Assembly (NCBI GenBank): GCA_000434235.1
Contig: FR891973.1
Location: forward strand, 1-54,398
Length of the DNA: 54,398 nt
From: Alistipes sp. CAG:268
Lineage (GTDB): Bacteria > Bacteroidota > Bacteroidia > Bacteroidales > Rikenellaceae
Direction of reading: 5' to 3'
Below, piece after piece: positions 38,132 through 47,614 of this stretch. Every line of letters begins with the position of its first letter. Position 1 is the stretch's first letter. The notes beneath the pieces were generated by a model. That model was not told the origin of the DNA. It saw only the letters and a list, made by a program, of their open reading frames with translations, and searched no databases. The translations under genes and the position numbers were made by a program.

Positions 38132-41124
38132 TTAGAAATTCATGTCCAGACCGAACGTGATGGTTCTGGGTTTCGGATAGGCCATGATGTCATAGCCGCC
38201 ATTGACCTCGGGGTCGGCACCCCGGTATCCGGTCCAGGTGTAGAGGTTCTCGCCCTGCGCATAGATCGTCAGGTTACGGATGAAGCGCGTCTTGCGCATC
38301 CAGGTTTCGGGCAGGGTCCACGAGAGACGCAGCGTCTTCAGACGCAGGTAGGAGGCATCCTCAAGGAACTGCGAGGCCATGGGCGACGGCTGAATGCCGT
38401 CGCGGAAAGCCGGAACGTTCGTCACATCGCCCTCCTTCATCCACATGTTGAGCATGTAGGTGGGTTTGTTGCCGTTGAACTTATGGTTGTCCAGGTACCA
38501 GCGCGAGCAGTTCATCACCGTGTAGTCGTAGGCATAGGTAAACTGGGCATCGAGCTGCAGCCCCTTGTAACGCAGGCGCGTCGAAATCCCGCCGAAAACA
38601 GGCACCTCATAGGATCCGTAATGGCTGCCCATATAGGCTTTGTTGATGTCGGTGGTCAGCTGCCCGTAGTCGTCGTAGAAGACCGGCATGCCGTTTTCGG
38701 GGCTAACACCGGCATAGTAGGCCATGTACCAGGTCCCGATCGGACGGCCCAACTCATAGATGGAATAGCCGTTTATGTAGCGACCTTCGTCATTGGACCA
38801 CGTGCCGAGATCGGTGATCTTGTTCTTGTTGTAGGTGTAGTTGAATCCGAGGTCCCACTGGAAGTTCTGCGTGCGTATGGGGGTGGTATTGACACCGATC
38901 TCGATACCGCGGTTGACGATCGACCCGGCGTTGGCCAGGATGGATCCGAATCCAGAGGTCAGCGAGATATTCTTCGACATGTAGAGGTCCTTGGTCTTGA
39001 TGTTGTAGAAGTCGAGCGTGAGGTTGAAGCGCGAATCGAAGGCTCCGAAGTCGATACCGACGTTCGTCTGCGCGGAGGTTTCCCAGCGGAGCTCGCTGTT
39101 TCCGAGCTGGCTGTGGGCATATCCCGATTCGCCGTTGTAGGAGGAGTTCGAATAACCGTCGAAGGTCCCGAAGTCGCTCACGCCGTCCTGGTTGCCGGTC
39201 GTACCGTAGCTGGCGCGGAGTTTGAGCTGGTTGAGCCACTCGATGTTCTGCATCCAGGGCTCCGATGAAATCAGCCAGCTGGCGCCGACCGACCAGAAAG
39301 TGGCGCTGGCGTTCTTTTCATAAAATTTCGACGAGGTGTCGTTACGCAGCGACATCGAGAAGTTGTACCGGTTTTTGTAGGAGTAGCTGGCCTGCATGAA
39401 GAACGAGAGGAGGTTGCTCATGGTGCGGCCGCCGCCGATCGAGGGCGGATACTGCGAGGCTCCGGTTTTGTCGCCGATGCCGGCTGGGGATTCCATCATG
39501 TCGGCATTGAGGTCGTATCCCGTGAAGCTGCTCGTGTACCACCGGCCCTGGAACATCTCCATACCGGCTACGGCATTGAGCGAATGCCCGCCCTCGAACT
39601 CCTTGTTCACGTTGATGGTGTTGGTCCAAGTGTAGCGGAAGAGTTCCGAAGCGGTTTCGGAGTAGTATCCGTGGTTGAGCTGTGCTTCGGGGTGGTCACG
39701 GTGGAGGGTTGCGGTGTTGCGGTTGTACATGAAGTCCAGACCGAAGTTGCTCTTCACCGAAAGCCAGTCGGTAATCGAAGCCTTCACGTAAGTCGACGCC
39801 ACGTTTTTCAGCCGTCCTGCGATATTGTCGTAGTATTTGGTGATGAGCGTCGGGTTGTCCTTGTTGTACCAACTGTCGGGGGACTCATAGGGGTATGCAA
39901 GCAGGGTTGTGAACCACGGGTTGGTCCAGCCCTGACGGTTATCGCCCGTTTCGGGGTCGGAGAAGCTCGTCGTGCTGTATCCCACGGTCGCCTTCAAACC
40001 GACATCAAGCCACCGGGTAGCCTTGTGGTCGATGTTGAAGCGGGCCGAATAACGGTCGAGACTCGATTTTTTGAGGATTCCCTGCTGTGTGAGGTAAGAT
40101 CCCGATATGAAGAAGCGCGTCTTGTCGTTTCCGCCCGAAATCGAGACGCTGTGCTCCTGCATGAATCCCGTCTGGGTCATCAGGTCCATCCAGTCCGTAT
40201 CGGTGGAGCGAGCCGAAGCCAGCTTGGCCAGATCGGCTTCGGTGGCTGTTCCCTCCATCTCGCGTTTGAGGATCTGCATCATCGGGTAGAAGTCGCTGTT
40301 GGGCTCCGACTGCACGCATTGCAGCTGATATTGGAGGTTCTGTTCGCTGTTCATCATGTCGAGGTAATCGACCAGGAACGAGAATCCGAACTGGTTGCGG
40401 TAGTTGATGTTCGTACGCCCGCTCTGTCCGCTCTTGGTCGTGATGACGATCACACCGTTGGCACCGCGCGATCCGTAGATCGCCGTGGCCGAGGCATCCT
40501 TGAGCACCTGGATATCGGCAATGTCGTTCGTATTAAGTGCCGCGAAATCAGCCGATTCTACCATCACACCGTCCATGATGTAGAGCGGTGTGTTGCTGCC
40601 GTTGATCGATCCCGTACCGCGTACACGGATCGTCAAGTCGTCGCTGCCGGGCTGGCCCGAACCACTGGCGATCATCACACCGGGGGTCTGTCCCTGCAAG
40701 CGGTTCTCAAGCGTGGCCGAAGACTGGAATTCGAGTTTCTCGCCGGCTACCTGCGACAGAGCGCCGGTCATTTGAGCGCGGCGTACCGTATTGTAACCGA
40801 CCACGACAACCTCGTCGAGCCGCTGGGCATCCTCTTCCAAACGCACTTCGATCTGCGTACGTGCATGCACGGCCACCTCCTGGGAGGCATAGCCTATGTA
40901 AGAAATAGAGAGTACAGCATCATCCGCACAGGAGATGGTCGTACGCCCGTCAATATCGGTGGACGATCCGGTCGTGGTACCCTTAACCACGACGCTTGCC
41001 CCGATGATGGGCCTGCAGCATCCGAGACGATGACCGTCCGGAGCACCTCTTCCGGCTGTGCCGCGAAAGTCAATGCAGGCAACAGGGCAAGTAGGGCCGC
41101 ACAAAGCGTGTAAAGTTTTTTCAT
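38132..41124 (-). CDS. susC: SusC/RagA-family TonB-dependent outer membrane transporter, frameshifted near the N-terminus
   Basis: An outer-membrane glycan importer of about 997 residues if corrected. MKKLYTLCAALLALLPALTFA (start 41124) is a signal peptide, followed in frame by 'EEVLRTVIVSDAAG'. The family continuation 'PIIGASVVVKGTTTGSSTDI' is found only in the next frame, so a 1-nt (or 4-nt) loss lies near 41016-41022, at GGCCC. Downstream all is normal: carboxypeptidase-like domain, TonB plug ('TPLYIMDGVMVE', 'ASATAIYGSRGANGVIVIT') and a barrel ending 'TITFGLDMNF'. Total length 2,993 nt is one base short of a multiple of three, in agreement. Either the gene is inactivated or the consensus is wrong at a short C run. 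Confidence 0.92.
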
Positions 41125-41275
41125 GAAAAGCAGTTTTAGGTTAATAATTTCAGAATAGATAAACAAGAGATCAACTGGCTGTGTCATGCGTCGTAAAGGC
41201 CGGATTTAGTCCGCCCTGCCCAACGCACTTTTTCGGCATAGGCTCGATATTATTAAAGTTCGCTTCGGTTTGATG

Positions 41276-41321
41276 CAAGTTTAAGGAACCTTTGTCCGAA
41301 TACCGGGATCGGCCGGACAAA
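41276..41321 (-). promoter_or_regulatory. candidate SusC promoter with inverted repeat
   Basis: On the - strand TAAACTTG (41276-41283) differs by one base from the -7 consensus; it is the same octamer as in the BlaI promoter. The inverted repeat TTTGTCCG (41291-41298) / CGGACAAA (41314-41321), spacer 15, covers the expected -33 zone and could be a regulator site. The predicted SusC leader would be about 145 nt. The rest of the gap to the SusC start shows no other structure. Confidence 0.3.
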
Positions 41322-41379
41322 AAAAGTATCTTGATCTGCAAATGGCCTTTTCAGACCCTTTTTATGCAAATCAAGATAC
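41319..41379 (-). terminator. terminator of HTCS1
   Basis: GTATCTTGATCTGCA (41326-41340) and TGCAAATCAAGATAC (41365-41379) pair at 14 of 15 positions around a 24-nt loop. On the - strand the hairpin ends in a run of seven T. It separates HTCS1 from the SusC transcript. Confidence 0.75.
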
Positions 41380-41413
41380 CTTTTTCCCCTAAAGGCTGCA
41401 ATCCGGAAATCTC

Positions 41414-44212
41414 CTATGGCTGCTGACGATACTCTTTGGGTTTGACGCCATATTTGAGTTGGAACTCGCGATAGAAATAGGACTTGTTTGAGATGCCGAC
41501 CCGGTACATAACCTCCTGGACCGTCAGCGTAGTGGTCTTCAGCAGCCGGGCTGCCTGCTCGAAGCGCACCTCCTTGATGAACTCGCTGGGAGTGCGCCCC
41601 GAAACTTTCTTGAACTTGCGAGAAAAGGCCCGAGGCGTAAATCCGAGCTGCTCGGCAATCAGTTCGATCCGCAGATCCTCACGTTCGAGATGCTCGCAAA
41701 CGGCTCCGACGACCGCATCCATGAACTCTTTGTCGGTACGATGCATCGCCAGTCCCTCGACCACCGTATAGGCACTTTCGGGAGCATTGTAATACTCCTT
41801 GAGCATCCGCCGGCTGGAGATCAGTCGCGCGACCGTGGCACCGAGGACCTGAACCGAGAAAGGCTTGGTCAGGTAGGCGTCAGCCCCGGCCTCCAACCCC
41901 TCGATCTGTTCACCTTCGGTTACCTTGGCCGAAACGACGATGATCGGCACGCTGCGCAGGAAACGGTCGCCGCGAACCCGGGCAATCAGGTCCAGACCGT
42001 CGTGACCGGCCATCACGATATCGGTCACGATCAGATCAGGGATCATCTCGCCGAGTGCGGAGAGCGCTTCATCAACACTGCAGCACGAGCGTACACGGTA
42101 GTCGGCCGAAAGCGCGGATTCGATCAACCAGAGGATATCGCGGTTGTCATCGACAACCAATACGGAGGCCTTGTCATCACGGCGCACGGCGGTAAGCCCG
42201 GCAACCGGTTCTGTTGCAGATGCAGTCTCCTCGACTGCCACGGGCTCCTCGGCCGGCTCCCGATACGGAAGCCGCACGGAGAACTCGGTAAATGAGCCGA
42301 CCTCGCTGCGAACCGATATTTCACCCTCGAGCGCCTGCACCAAACCATGGCAAATGAAGAGACCCAGACCGTTCCGCGACGCCGAGTCGGTATACATGTT
42401 GCGGTCCATGCTGTCCAAAATCCGGTAACGGTCGAACACATGGGCAAGCCGTGCGGGTTCAATGCCACGTCCCGAATTCCACACCCGCAGCAAGAAGGTA
42501 TCGTCCTCCACAACGGCCGTTATCCGGATGCGACCATCGCGGGGCGTGTATTTCATGGCATTTGATAGTAGATTGAGTACAATCTTCTTCAGGAACGAAG
42601 CATCGGTATTCCACACCAACCCCGGCGACACCTCCAGTAGCAATTCGATCCCGTTGCGGGCGGCCGCATCGGCAAACGACCGCACCTGCGGCGAAAGCAG
42701 TCCGCCAATATCCACCGGAAGGATCCGAACCCGCCCGAACCCCGCCTCCTCAATCTTGCGGAAATCGAGGATCTCCTGGATCAGGTCGTTCAGACTGCGA
42801 ACATTCTCACGCATCACTTCGGTATATTTGAGCAGTTCGGGATCATGGATGGCCCCGGCAATGCGCTCGTTCATACCATTGATGAGAGTCAGCGGCGTGC
42901 ATAATTCATGCGAGATATTGACGAAGAAGTTCACCCGCGCTTCAGTGAGCTTTTCGCGCGCCTCCTCTTCGACCCGCCTGACAATCTGCTGCTGACGCTT
43001 GTAGTGTCTACGCACGGCCGCGATTACAAGCATCACACAACCGGCGGCCAAAAGCAGGTAGATCACCCGTGCCACGGTCGTGCCATACCACGGCGGCAGA
43101 ACGACGATCGGCAGCGAATAGACCGCATCGGCAGCATCCAGGACATGGCTTTTGTAACGTACATCAAGCCTGTATGTACCCGGGGCCGGATCGGTGAAGG
43201 TCACACGGTTGGTCTTCTGCAATTCAATCCAACTACTCTCGTCGCCGCCAAGACGATACGAATACTCAAAATTTTCACCGTTCAGGTAATCAACCGCAAC
43301 GAACGACACCGTAAATCCGGCGACTCCCGGTCCAATACGCACGGGCGGAAGGTCGGACAACGTATCACGGCACGGAATCGGGAGCGAGGTTCCGTCAGGA
43401 AATTCCACTCCGATGAACTGCAACGGGGGACGATAATCCGCCTGCGGTTCAGACAACGGATCGATCCACACGACCCCGTTCACGCCGCCGAAGAACAGAC
43501 GTCCCGTGTAGGGGCACTTCCAATAGGCATCGTCGCAAAACTCCGTCACATCGAGATCCGCCGCCGCATAGTTGTGGAAGAAGTCCGTTCGGGGGTTGTA
43601 CTGTGTAAGGCCCTTGTTCGTACTGAGCCAAATGCAGCCGTATGCATCCTCTAAAACGCCGTGAACCATGTCGTTGGCAATTCCGTTGCGCCGATCGAAC
43701 TGCCGGATATCGCCTCCGGGGGTCAGATGGATCAGCCCCGAACTGGTTCCGCAATAGAGCCCCGAACTGCGGCTGCGGCACAGGCTCAGCAGATCGCCCA
43801 AAGCCCGACGCTGCAAGCGTTGCATGTCCACGAAATCATAGTCCTTCGTACGGATGTTGAAACGTATCAGTCCGTAACCGCCGCGCAGACCGAGCAGCAG
43901 GGTCGAATCGCTCTCGCGGATCATCGCGTAAAACCCATTGCAGTCGCGGCTTCCCATGCGGAACCGGTAGCGACGCATTGAACGGATGACGGGCCGGTCT
44001 TCCGAACCGAGTGTCAATTCGATCAACGCCTCGGTATCACTTGCCACGAAGAGCGCCGAGGAGTCGGTTTGGCAAATCTCGCGGCCGTGTCTGATCGGTT
44101 TGGCAAATCTCGTGCACGTGTCTGATCTCGGACATCCCTTCCGGAGCATGAAGCGTCCGGATCCGGCCGTCGCGGTAATCATAACAGGAAATTCCGGGCC
44201 CTGACGACCCAA
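41414..44212 (-). CDS. HTCS1, C-terminal fragment: Y_Y_Y, histidine kinase, receiver and AraC-type DNA-binding domains
   Basis: This is the second half of a hybrid two-component regulator cut by a frameshift. Family-like sequence begins near 44090 ('EICQTDSSALFVASDTEA'); upstream codons in this frame are not homologous. It continues the beta-propeller and then a Y_Y_Y domain ('GENFEYSYRLGGDESSW'). A transmembrane helix follows ('VARVIYLLLAAGCVMLVIAA'), then a kinase with intact phosphoacceptor 'NISHELCTPLTLI' and ATPase boxes 'LLSNAMKYTPRDG' and 'NGLGLFICHG'. A receiver with 'DLIVTDIVMAGHDG' and an AraC helix-turn-helix ending 'FQLKYGVKPKEYRQQP' complete it. Alone it lacks a signal peptide and half its sensor, so it should not sense ligand. 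Confidence 0.9.
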   Translation of the reverse strand: MGRQGPEFPVMITATAGSGRFMLRKGCPRSDTCTRFAKPIRHGREICQTDSSALFVASDTEALIELTLGSEDRPVIRSMRRYRFRMGSRDCNGFYAMIRESDSTLLLGLRGGYGLIRFNIRTKDYDFVDMQRLQRRALGDLLSLCRSRSSGLYCGTSSGLIHLTPGGDIRQFDRRNGIANDMVHGVLEDAYGCIWLSTNKGLTQYNPRTDFFHNYAAADLDVTEFCDDAYWKCPYTGRLFFGGVNGVVWIDPLSEPQADYRPPLQFIGVEFPDGTSLPIPCRDTLSDLPPVRIGPGVAGFTVSFVAVDYLNGENFEYSYRLGGDESSWIELQKTNRVTFTDPAPGTYRLDVRYKSHVLDAADAVYSLPIVVLPPWYGTTVARVIYLLLAAGCVMLVIAAVRRHYKRQQQIVRRVEEEAREKLTEARVNFFVNISHELCTPLTLINGMNERIAGAIHDPELLKYTEVMRENVRSLNDLIQEILDFRKIEEAGFGRVRILPVDIGGLLSPQVRSFADAAARNGIELLLEVSPGLVWNTDASFLKKIVLNLLSNAMKYTPRDGRIRITAVVEDDTFLLRVWNSGRGIEPARLAHVFDRYRILDSMDRNMYTDSASRNGLGLFICHGLVQALEGEISVRSEVGSFTEFSVRLPYREPAEEPVAVEETASATEPVAGLTAVRRDDKASVLVVDDNRDILWLIESALSADYRVRSCCSVDEALSALGEMIPDLIVTDIVMAGHDGLDLIARVRGDRFLRSVPIIVVSAKVTEGEQIEGLEAGADAYLTKPFSVQVLGATVARLISSRRMLKEYYNAPESAYTVVEGLAMHRTDKEFMDAVVGAVCEHLEREDLRIELIAEQLGFTPRAFSRKFKKVSGRTPSEFIKEVRFEQAARLLKTTTLTVQEVMYRVGISNKSYFYREFQLKYGVKPKEYRQQP

Positions 44213-45458
44213 TCCACAACAGATCGCCTACTCCGGGACAAAACGCGAAAACCTCATTGCTCGAAAGCCCGTTGCGAGTGTCAAACCGCGTGATGGCCGC
44301 TGCAAAATCGCGCAAGGGACGCCCCATCGCACCGCAAGCCGCATAGTCGCGGATACGGATCACGCCGCCGCCCTTCGTCCCAATCCAGAGCGAGCCTTCG
44401 TGGTCCGTATGGAGAGCCCGTACGGGGTTGAACACCTTCTCTGGCAGATCGGACATGAGCAACGTCGTAAAAGAGGCCTGTTTGTCGCAATACATGAAAG
44501 CTCCGTAACCATCGGTTCCTACCCAAAGGATATCCTGATAGCGATCGGGCCAGAGACAGAAAACCCGGTAGTCGGGAGCGATCATCTCGCATGGACCTCC
44601 CGCACGGGGCACACGGCCCAGTCCTCCGCCGAAAAAACCGACATAAACATAGGAATCAAAGGACCGGACGGCCGATGCGGTCAGCCCCCGCTCTCCGAGA
44701 GTCGAAAGGTCGGAGAGATAAACCGCCCTCCCCTTGCGGCAATCATAACGCCACAACAGCCCCGCATCATCGACAAAACAGAGTTCACCTCCGGACCAAG
44801 AGGCCTTCCGAACCAAAGTTTCCGAAATCCGCTCTGCGGATTCTTGGACCAAATGGACAGCCCCGGTCAATTCCATCCGATAGCGGGTCAGCATCCCGTC
44901 TCGCGCAAGCATCGCGAACGAGCCGACCGATTCAGCCCAGACGGCGACCACATCAGCCCTGCGGACTCCAGACATCGGTATTTCGACAAACGTTCCGCCA
45001 CCAGGGCGATAACAGGCAACAAACCCGTCACCGGAAAAGAGCAGCGTATTGCCTTCCCCGTCCGAGACGATGTTGTCCGCCTCGACCGCCTCCATCATGT
45101 AGCTCTCGGTCACACGCCGCTCGTCAAGCGAAAACTTATTGACTCCCAAAGAAGTAGCAATCCACAGAAACCCCGATTCGGCCGGAACGATCCGCAATAT
45201 AATATTACTTGACAGAGAAAGGTCGTTATCGAGCTCCATGCGGTAGACGAACGTCTCCTTACCGTCGTAAAGATGCAGGCCGTCATAGGTACCGACCCAC
45301 ATGTTGCCCATCTCATCCTGATACATTGCCAGCACAGCATTGTTCGCAAGCTGCATGCTCGAGGCCACAAGCTTACGTCCTGTCGCGACACCCGCATCGG
45401 CAGGCAGGAGCGACAGAAGCAACAACACGAAAAGAAGCGATCGTCGGATACGGTTCAT
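44037..45458 (-). CDS. HTCS1, N-terminal fragment: signal peptide and beta-propeller sensor
   Basis: A 473-residue fragment of the hybrid regulator. MNRIRRSLLFVLLLLSLLPADAG is a signal peptide. Repeated propeller blades follow, with 'MWVGTYDGLHLYDG', 'FLWIATSLGVNKF', 'ILWVGTDGYGAFMY', 'SLWIGTKGGGVIRI' and 'LLWIGSSGPGISCY'. The protein runs out of frame at the 31-bp duplication, ending in a short non-homologous tail 'QTRPRDLPNRLLGALRGK'. As read, it would be a free periplasmic half-propeller. Joined to the downstream fragment it gives a normal-length HTCS of 1,337 residues, which would sense an oligosaccharide in the periplasm and drive the adjacent SusC operon. Confidence 0.9.
   Translation of the reverse strand: MNRIRRSLLFVLLLLSLLPADAGVATGRKLVASSMQLANNAVLAMYQDEMGNMWVGTYDGLHLYDGKETFVYRMELDNDLSLSSNIILRIVPAESGFLWIATSLGVNKFSLDERRVTESYMMEAVEADNIVSDGEGNTLLFSGDGFVACYRPGGGTFVEIPMSGVRRADVVAVWAESVGSFAMLARDGMLTRYRMELTGAVHLVQESAERISETLVRKASWSGGELCFVDDAGLLWRYDCRKGRAVYLSDLSTLGERGLTASAVRSFDSYVYVGFFGGGLGRVPRAGGPCEMIAPDYRVFCLWPDRYQDILWVGTDGYGAFMYCDKQASFTTLLMSDLPEKVFNPVRALHTDHEGSLWIGTKGGGVIRIRDYAACGAMGRPLRDFAAAITRFDTRNGLSSNEVFAFCPGVGDLLWIGSSGPGISCYDYRDGRIRTLHAPEGMSEIRHVHEICQTDQTRPRDLPNRLLGALRGK
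44066..44127. repeat. 31-bp imperfect tandem duplication inside HTCS1
   Basis: Two adjacent 31-bp units (44066-44096 and 44097-44127) share GGTTTGGCAAATCTCG and CGTGTCTGATC and differ at three positions in a 4-nt stretch between. Because 31 is not a multiple of 3, the extra unit throws the reading frame. Removing one unit leaves 4,014 nt, an exact 1,338-codon frame including the stop. Confidence 0.9.
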
Positions 45459-45500
45459 CGAAGCGAATTCAATTCAAACGATAAAAGACCATTTACCCTA

Positions 45501-45532
45501 TAAAGGTACGAAGATTTCGGAAAAGCGCAAAA
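45501..45532 (-). promoter_or_regulatory. HTCS1 promoter
   Basis: On the - strand a TTTTG -33 (45528-45532) and TACCTTTA -7 (45501-45508, one mismatch) are 19 nt apart. The -33 sits inside the T tract of the GH97 terminator, so termination and initiation signals share the same bases. The ATG is about 43 nt downstream. Confidence 0.55.
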
Positions 45533-45533
45533 T

Positions 45534-45562
45534 GCGCCGTCCCCCTCAGCGAGGGACGGCGC
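45534..45562 (-). terminator. terminator of GH97
   Basis: GCGCCGTCCC (from 45534) pairs with GGGACGGCGC (to 45562) around a CTCAGCGA-type loop. On the - strand it is followed by ATTTTG. It lies 38 nt after the GH97 stop. Confidence 0.72.
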
Positions 45563-45600
45563 CAGCATCGCGGTTTCGGACCGTCCGGACAGAAGGCCTG

Positions 45601-47541
45601 CTATTCGATCACGGCAGCCCAGCCTCCGTTGCGGGTCATGCGGATGTCGATCCGCTCCGAAGCATCGACCTGACGGACCCGGCGCCGGTAGTCCATGGCC
45701 TGCAGGTCGGCATTCACACCGTCCTCGAACGAGGTCATCCGGAACTGTCGTCCGGCGGGCAGGAAGTCGAGGCTGAGGCTCATCTCGAAAGGTTTGTCGG
45801 CCGTAATGCCGCCGATATACCAGCGGTCGCCCTTGCGGCGCGCCACGACCAGCTGCTCTCCCGCTACGGCATGCAACACGCGCAGCTCGTCCCACGTCGT
45901 AGGTACCGAAGCGATGAACTCCGTGCAGGGATGTTCACGCTCATAGAGCACCGGATTGTCGGCAAGCATCTGAAGCGGGCTTTCGAAAACGACGTAAAGC
46001 GCCATCTGGTAGGCCCGTGTTCCCGAGCCCATCGGATTGGCTCCCGTCGAGCGGTTCTCCTCGGGTTGCGACGAGAACATCGACCCGGGCGTGAAATCCA
46101 TCGGTCCGACGGCATTGCGGATGAAGGGCAGCAGATTGCTGTTCTCGGGGCGGCAGCGGCCGCCCTGCTCGAGACCCAGCACCCCTTCGTAAGTGAGCAG
46201 GTTCGGATAGGTGCGGTAAAGTCCCTTCGGAGTATAAGATCCGTGCATGTCCACCAGCAGGTGATGTTCGGCAGCACACCGGGCCACCCGCTCGTAGAAA
46301 CCGACCATCCACTGGTCGCTGCGGTCCATGAAGTCGATCTTCATACCGGCGACACCCCACTCCTCGAGCGTCGCGAACAGGCGTTCCATCTCCTGCTCGA
46401 CCGAGAGCCACGTGAACCAGAGGATGATCCGCACGTTGCGCTCCCGGCCGTAGGCGATCAGCTCCTTGAGGTCGAGTTCCGGATTGGGATGGAAGACATC
46501 GGTCGTCGAGACCGACCACCCTTCATCCATAATAATATAAGGTATGCCGTAACGGGCGGCAAAGTCGATGTAGTAGCGGTACGACTCGGTGTTGCGGCCA
46601 GCCCGGAAATCGACACCCGTCAGGCGCATGCCGTTCCACCAGTCCCAACTCACCTGCCCGGGCTTCACCCAGCTCCAGTCCTCCGCGGCAGCCGGTTCGG
46701 AGAGCAGCCATACCAGCTCGTTGCGTACCAGGTCGGCATCCTCGTCGGCCACCACGGCCAGACGCCACGGGAAACTCCGCGTACCCTGCGTGCGGGCGAT
46801 GAAAGGCTCCTCGGAACGGATCTTCAGACTCCGGTCACCATCGGGGCCGTACTCGGCCGGCACTCGCGGGAAACGGGCCTCGAAGGTCCCCTGTCCGTCG
46901 CGGTGAAGAAACATGCAGGGGTAATCGCGCACGTCGGCCTCGGCCAGCAGCACCTTGAAATCCCCGCCGAGCGAGGCCAGCACCGGCAGGTAGGTCATCC
47001 GCTCCGCATCGTCCGCTTCGGAGAGTGCCACCCGCGTATAAGGCTCCTCATACATCGTGCGGAAACCGCCGACGGAGGAGACCCACGCCTCGGCACCCGG
47101 CTCCAGGCCGATGCGGCAGCACTCGTCCCGGACCTCGATCTCGCCCGGCAGCGAGGTAACGAAACGGTAGGCCGCGCCATCGTCGAACAGACGGAACTCC
47201 AGGGCATAATCGCCCGCGAATTCGAGCAGCAGCCCGTTGTAGCGGTTGCGGACCTCGGTCCCCTTCGTGGGGTTCGTCCGCGGAAGCAGTTCATCTACGG
47301 AGGAGCGTTTCACGCGGCGCAGCCGGGGGTTCTCGCCCAGCGTGCGGTCGGCCAGAGAGAGGGCCGCCTCCCAATCGGGGATGAGCGTCCGCCCGCCCGC
47401 CTGCAGCGTACAGCCGATCCGCTCGCCGACATGTACGGTCAAATGCAGCGAGCCGTCGGGCGAAGCCAGTTCAAGCTCCCGGGCATGCACCGCACCGCAG
47501 AAGGCCAGCGTACAGGCCAACATCCAAACAAGTCTCTTCAT
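45601..47541 (-). CDS. GH97 glycoside hydrolase (alpha-glucosidase/alpha-galactosidase family)
   Basis: A 646-residue exo-glycosidase with signal MKRLVWMLACTLAFCGAVHA. An N-terminal beta-sandwich (about 22-280) precedes a TIM barrel ('PGQVSWDWWNGM', 'YIIMDEGWS', 'VRIILWFTWLS', 'GVAGMKIDFMDRSDQ', 'YPNLLTYEGVLGLEQGG') and a C-terminal beta domain. Asp403 of 'KIDF' occupies the place of the nucleophile Asp in the retaining, alpha-galactosidase-like subgroup. Glu452/Glu458 are acid or calcium-site candidates. The subgroup call is tentative and made without alignment. In this locus it may remove terminal alpha-galactose or glucose from mannan side chains. Confidence 0.93.
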   Translation of the reverse strand: MKRLVWMLACTLAFCGAVHARELELASPDGSLHLTVHVGERIGCTLQAGGRTLIPDWEAALSLADRTLGENPRLRRVKRSSVDELLPRTNPTKGTEVRNRYNGLLLEFAGDYALEFRLFDDGAAYRFVTSLPGEIEVRDECCRIGLEPGAEAWVSSVGGFRTMYEEPYTRVALSEADDAERMTYLPVLASLGGDFKVLLAEADVRDYPCMFLHRDGQGTFEARFPRVPAEYGPDGDRSLKIRSEEPFIARTQGTRSFPWRLAVVADEDADLVRNELVWLLSEPAAAEDWSWVKPGQVSWDWWNGMRLTGVDFRAGRNTESYRYYIDFAARYGIPYIIMDEGWSVSTTDVFHPNPELDLKELIAYGRERNVRIILWFTWLSVEQEMERLFATLEEWGVAGMKIDFMDRSDQWMVGFYERVARCAAEHHLLVDMHGSYTPKGLYRTYPNLLTYEGVLGLEQGGRCRPENSNLLPFIRNAVGPMDFTPGSMFSSQPEENRSTGANPMGSGTRAYQMALYVVFESPLQMLADNPVLYEREHPCTEFIASVPTTWDELRVLHAVAGEQLVVARRKGDRWYIGGITADKPFEMSLSLDFLPAGRQFRMTSFEDGVNADLQAMDYRRRVRQVDASERIDIRMTRNGGWAAVIE

Positions 47542-47574
47542 CTTCGGAATATCGTTTTTCGGTTGTATGAAAAA

Positions 47575-47600
47575 GGGGCCGCAGCCAATGCCGCGGCCCC
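47575..47600 (-). terminator. terminator after GH125
   Basis: GGGGCCGC (47575-47582) pairs with GCGGCCCC (47593-47600). On the - strand it ends in five T. It sits in the 73-nt gap between GH125 and GH97, where no promoter box was found, so GH97 may rely on read-through. Confidence 0.7.
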
Positions 47601-47614
47601 CGTATCAAGGCAGG

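Noticed and set aside
44066..44127. The 31-bp repeat as a minimal CRISPR or a VNTR.
   Set aside because: Only two adjacent units, no spacers, and the repeat is coding sequence of HTCS1.
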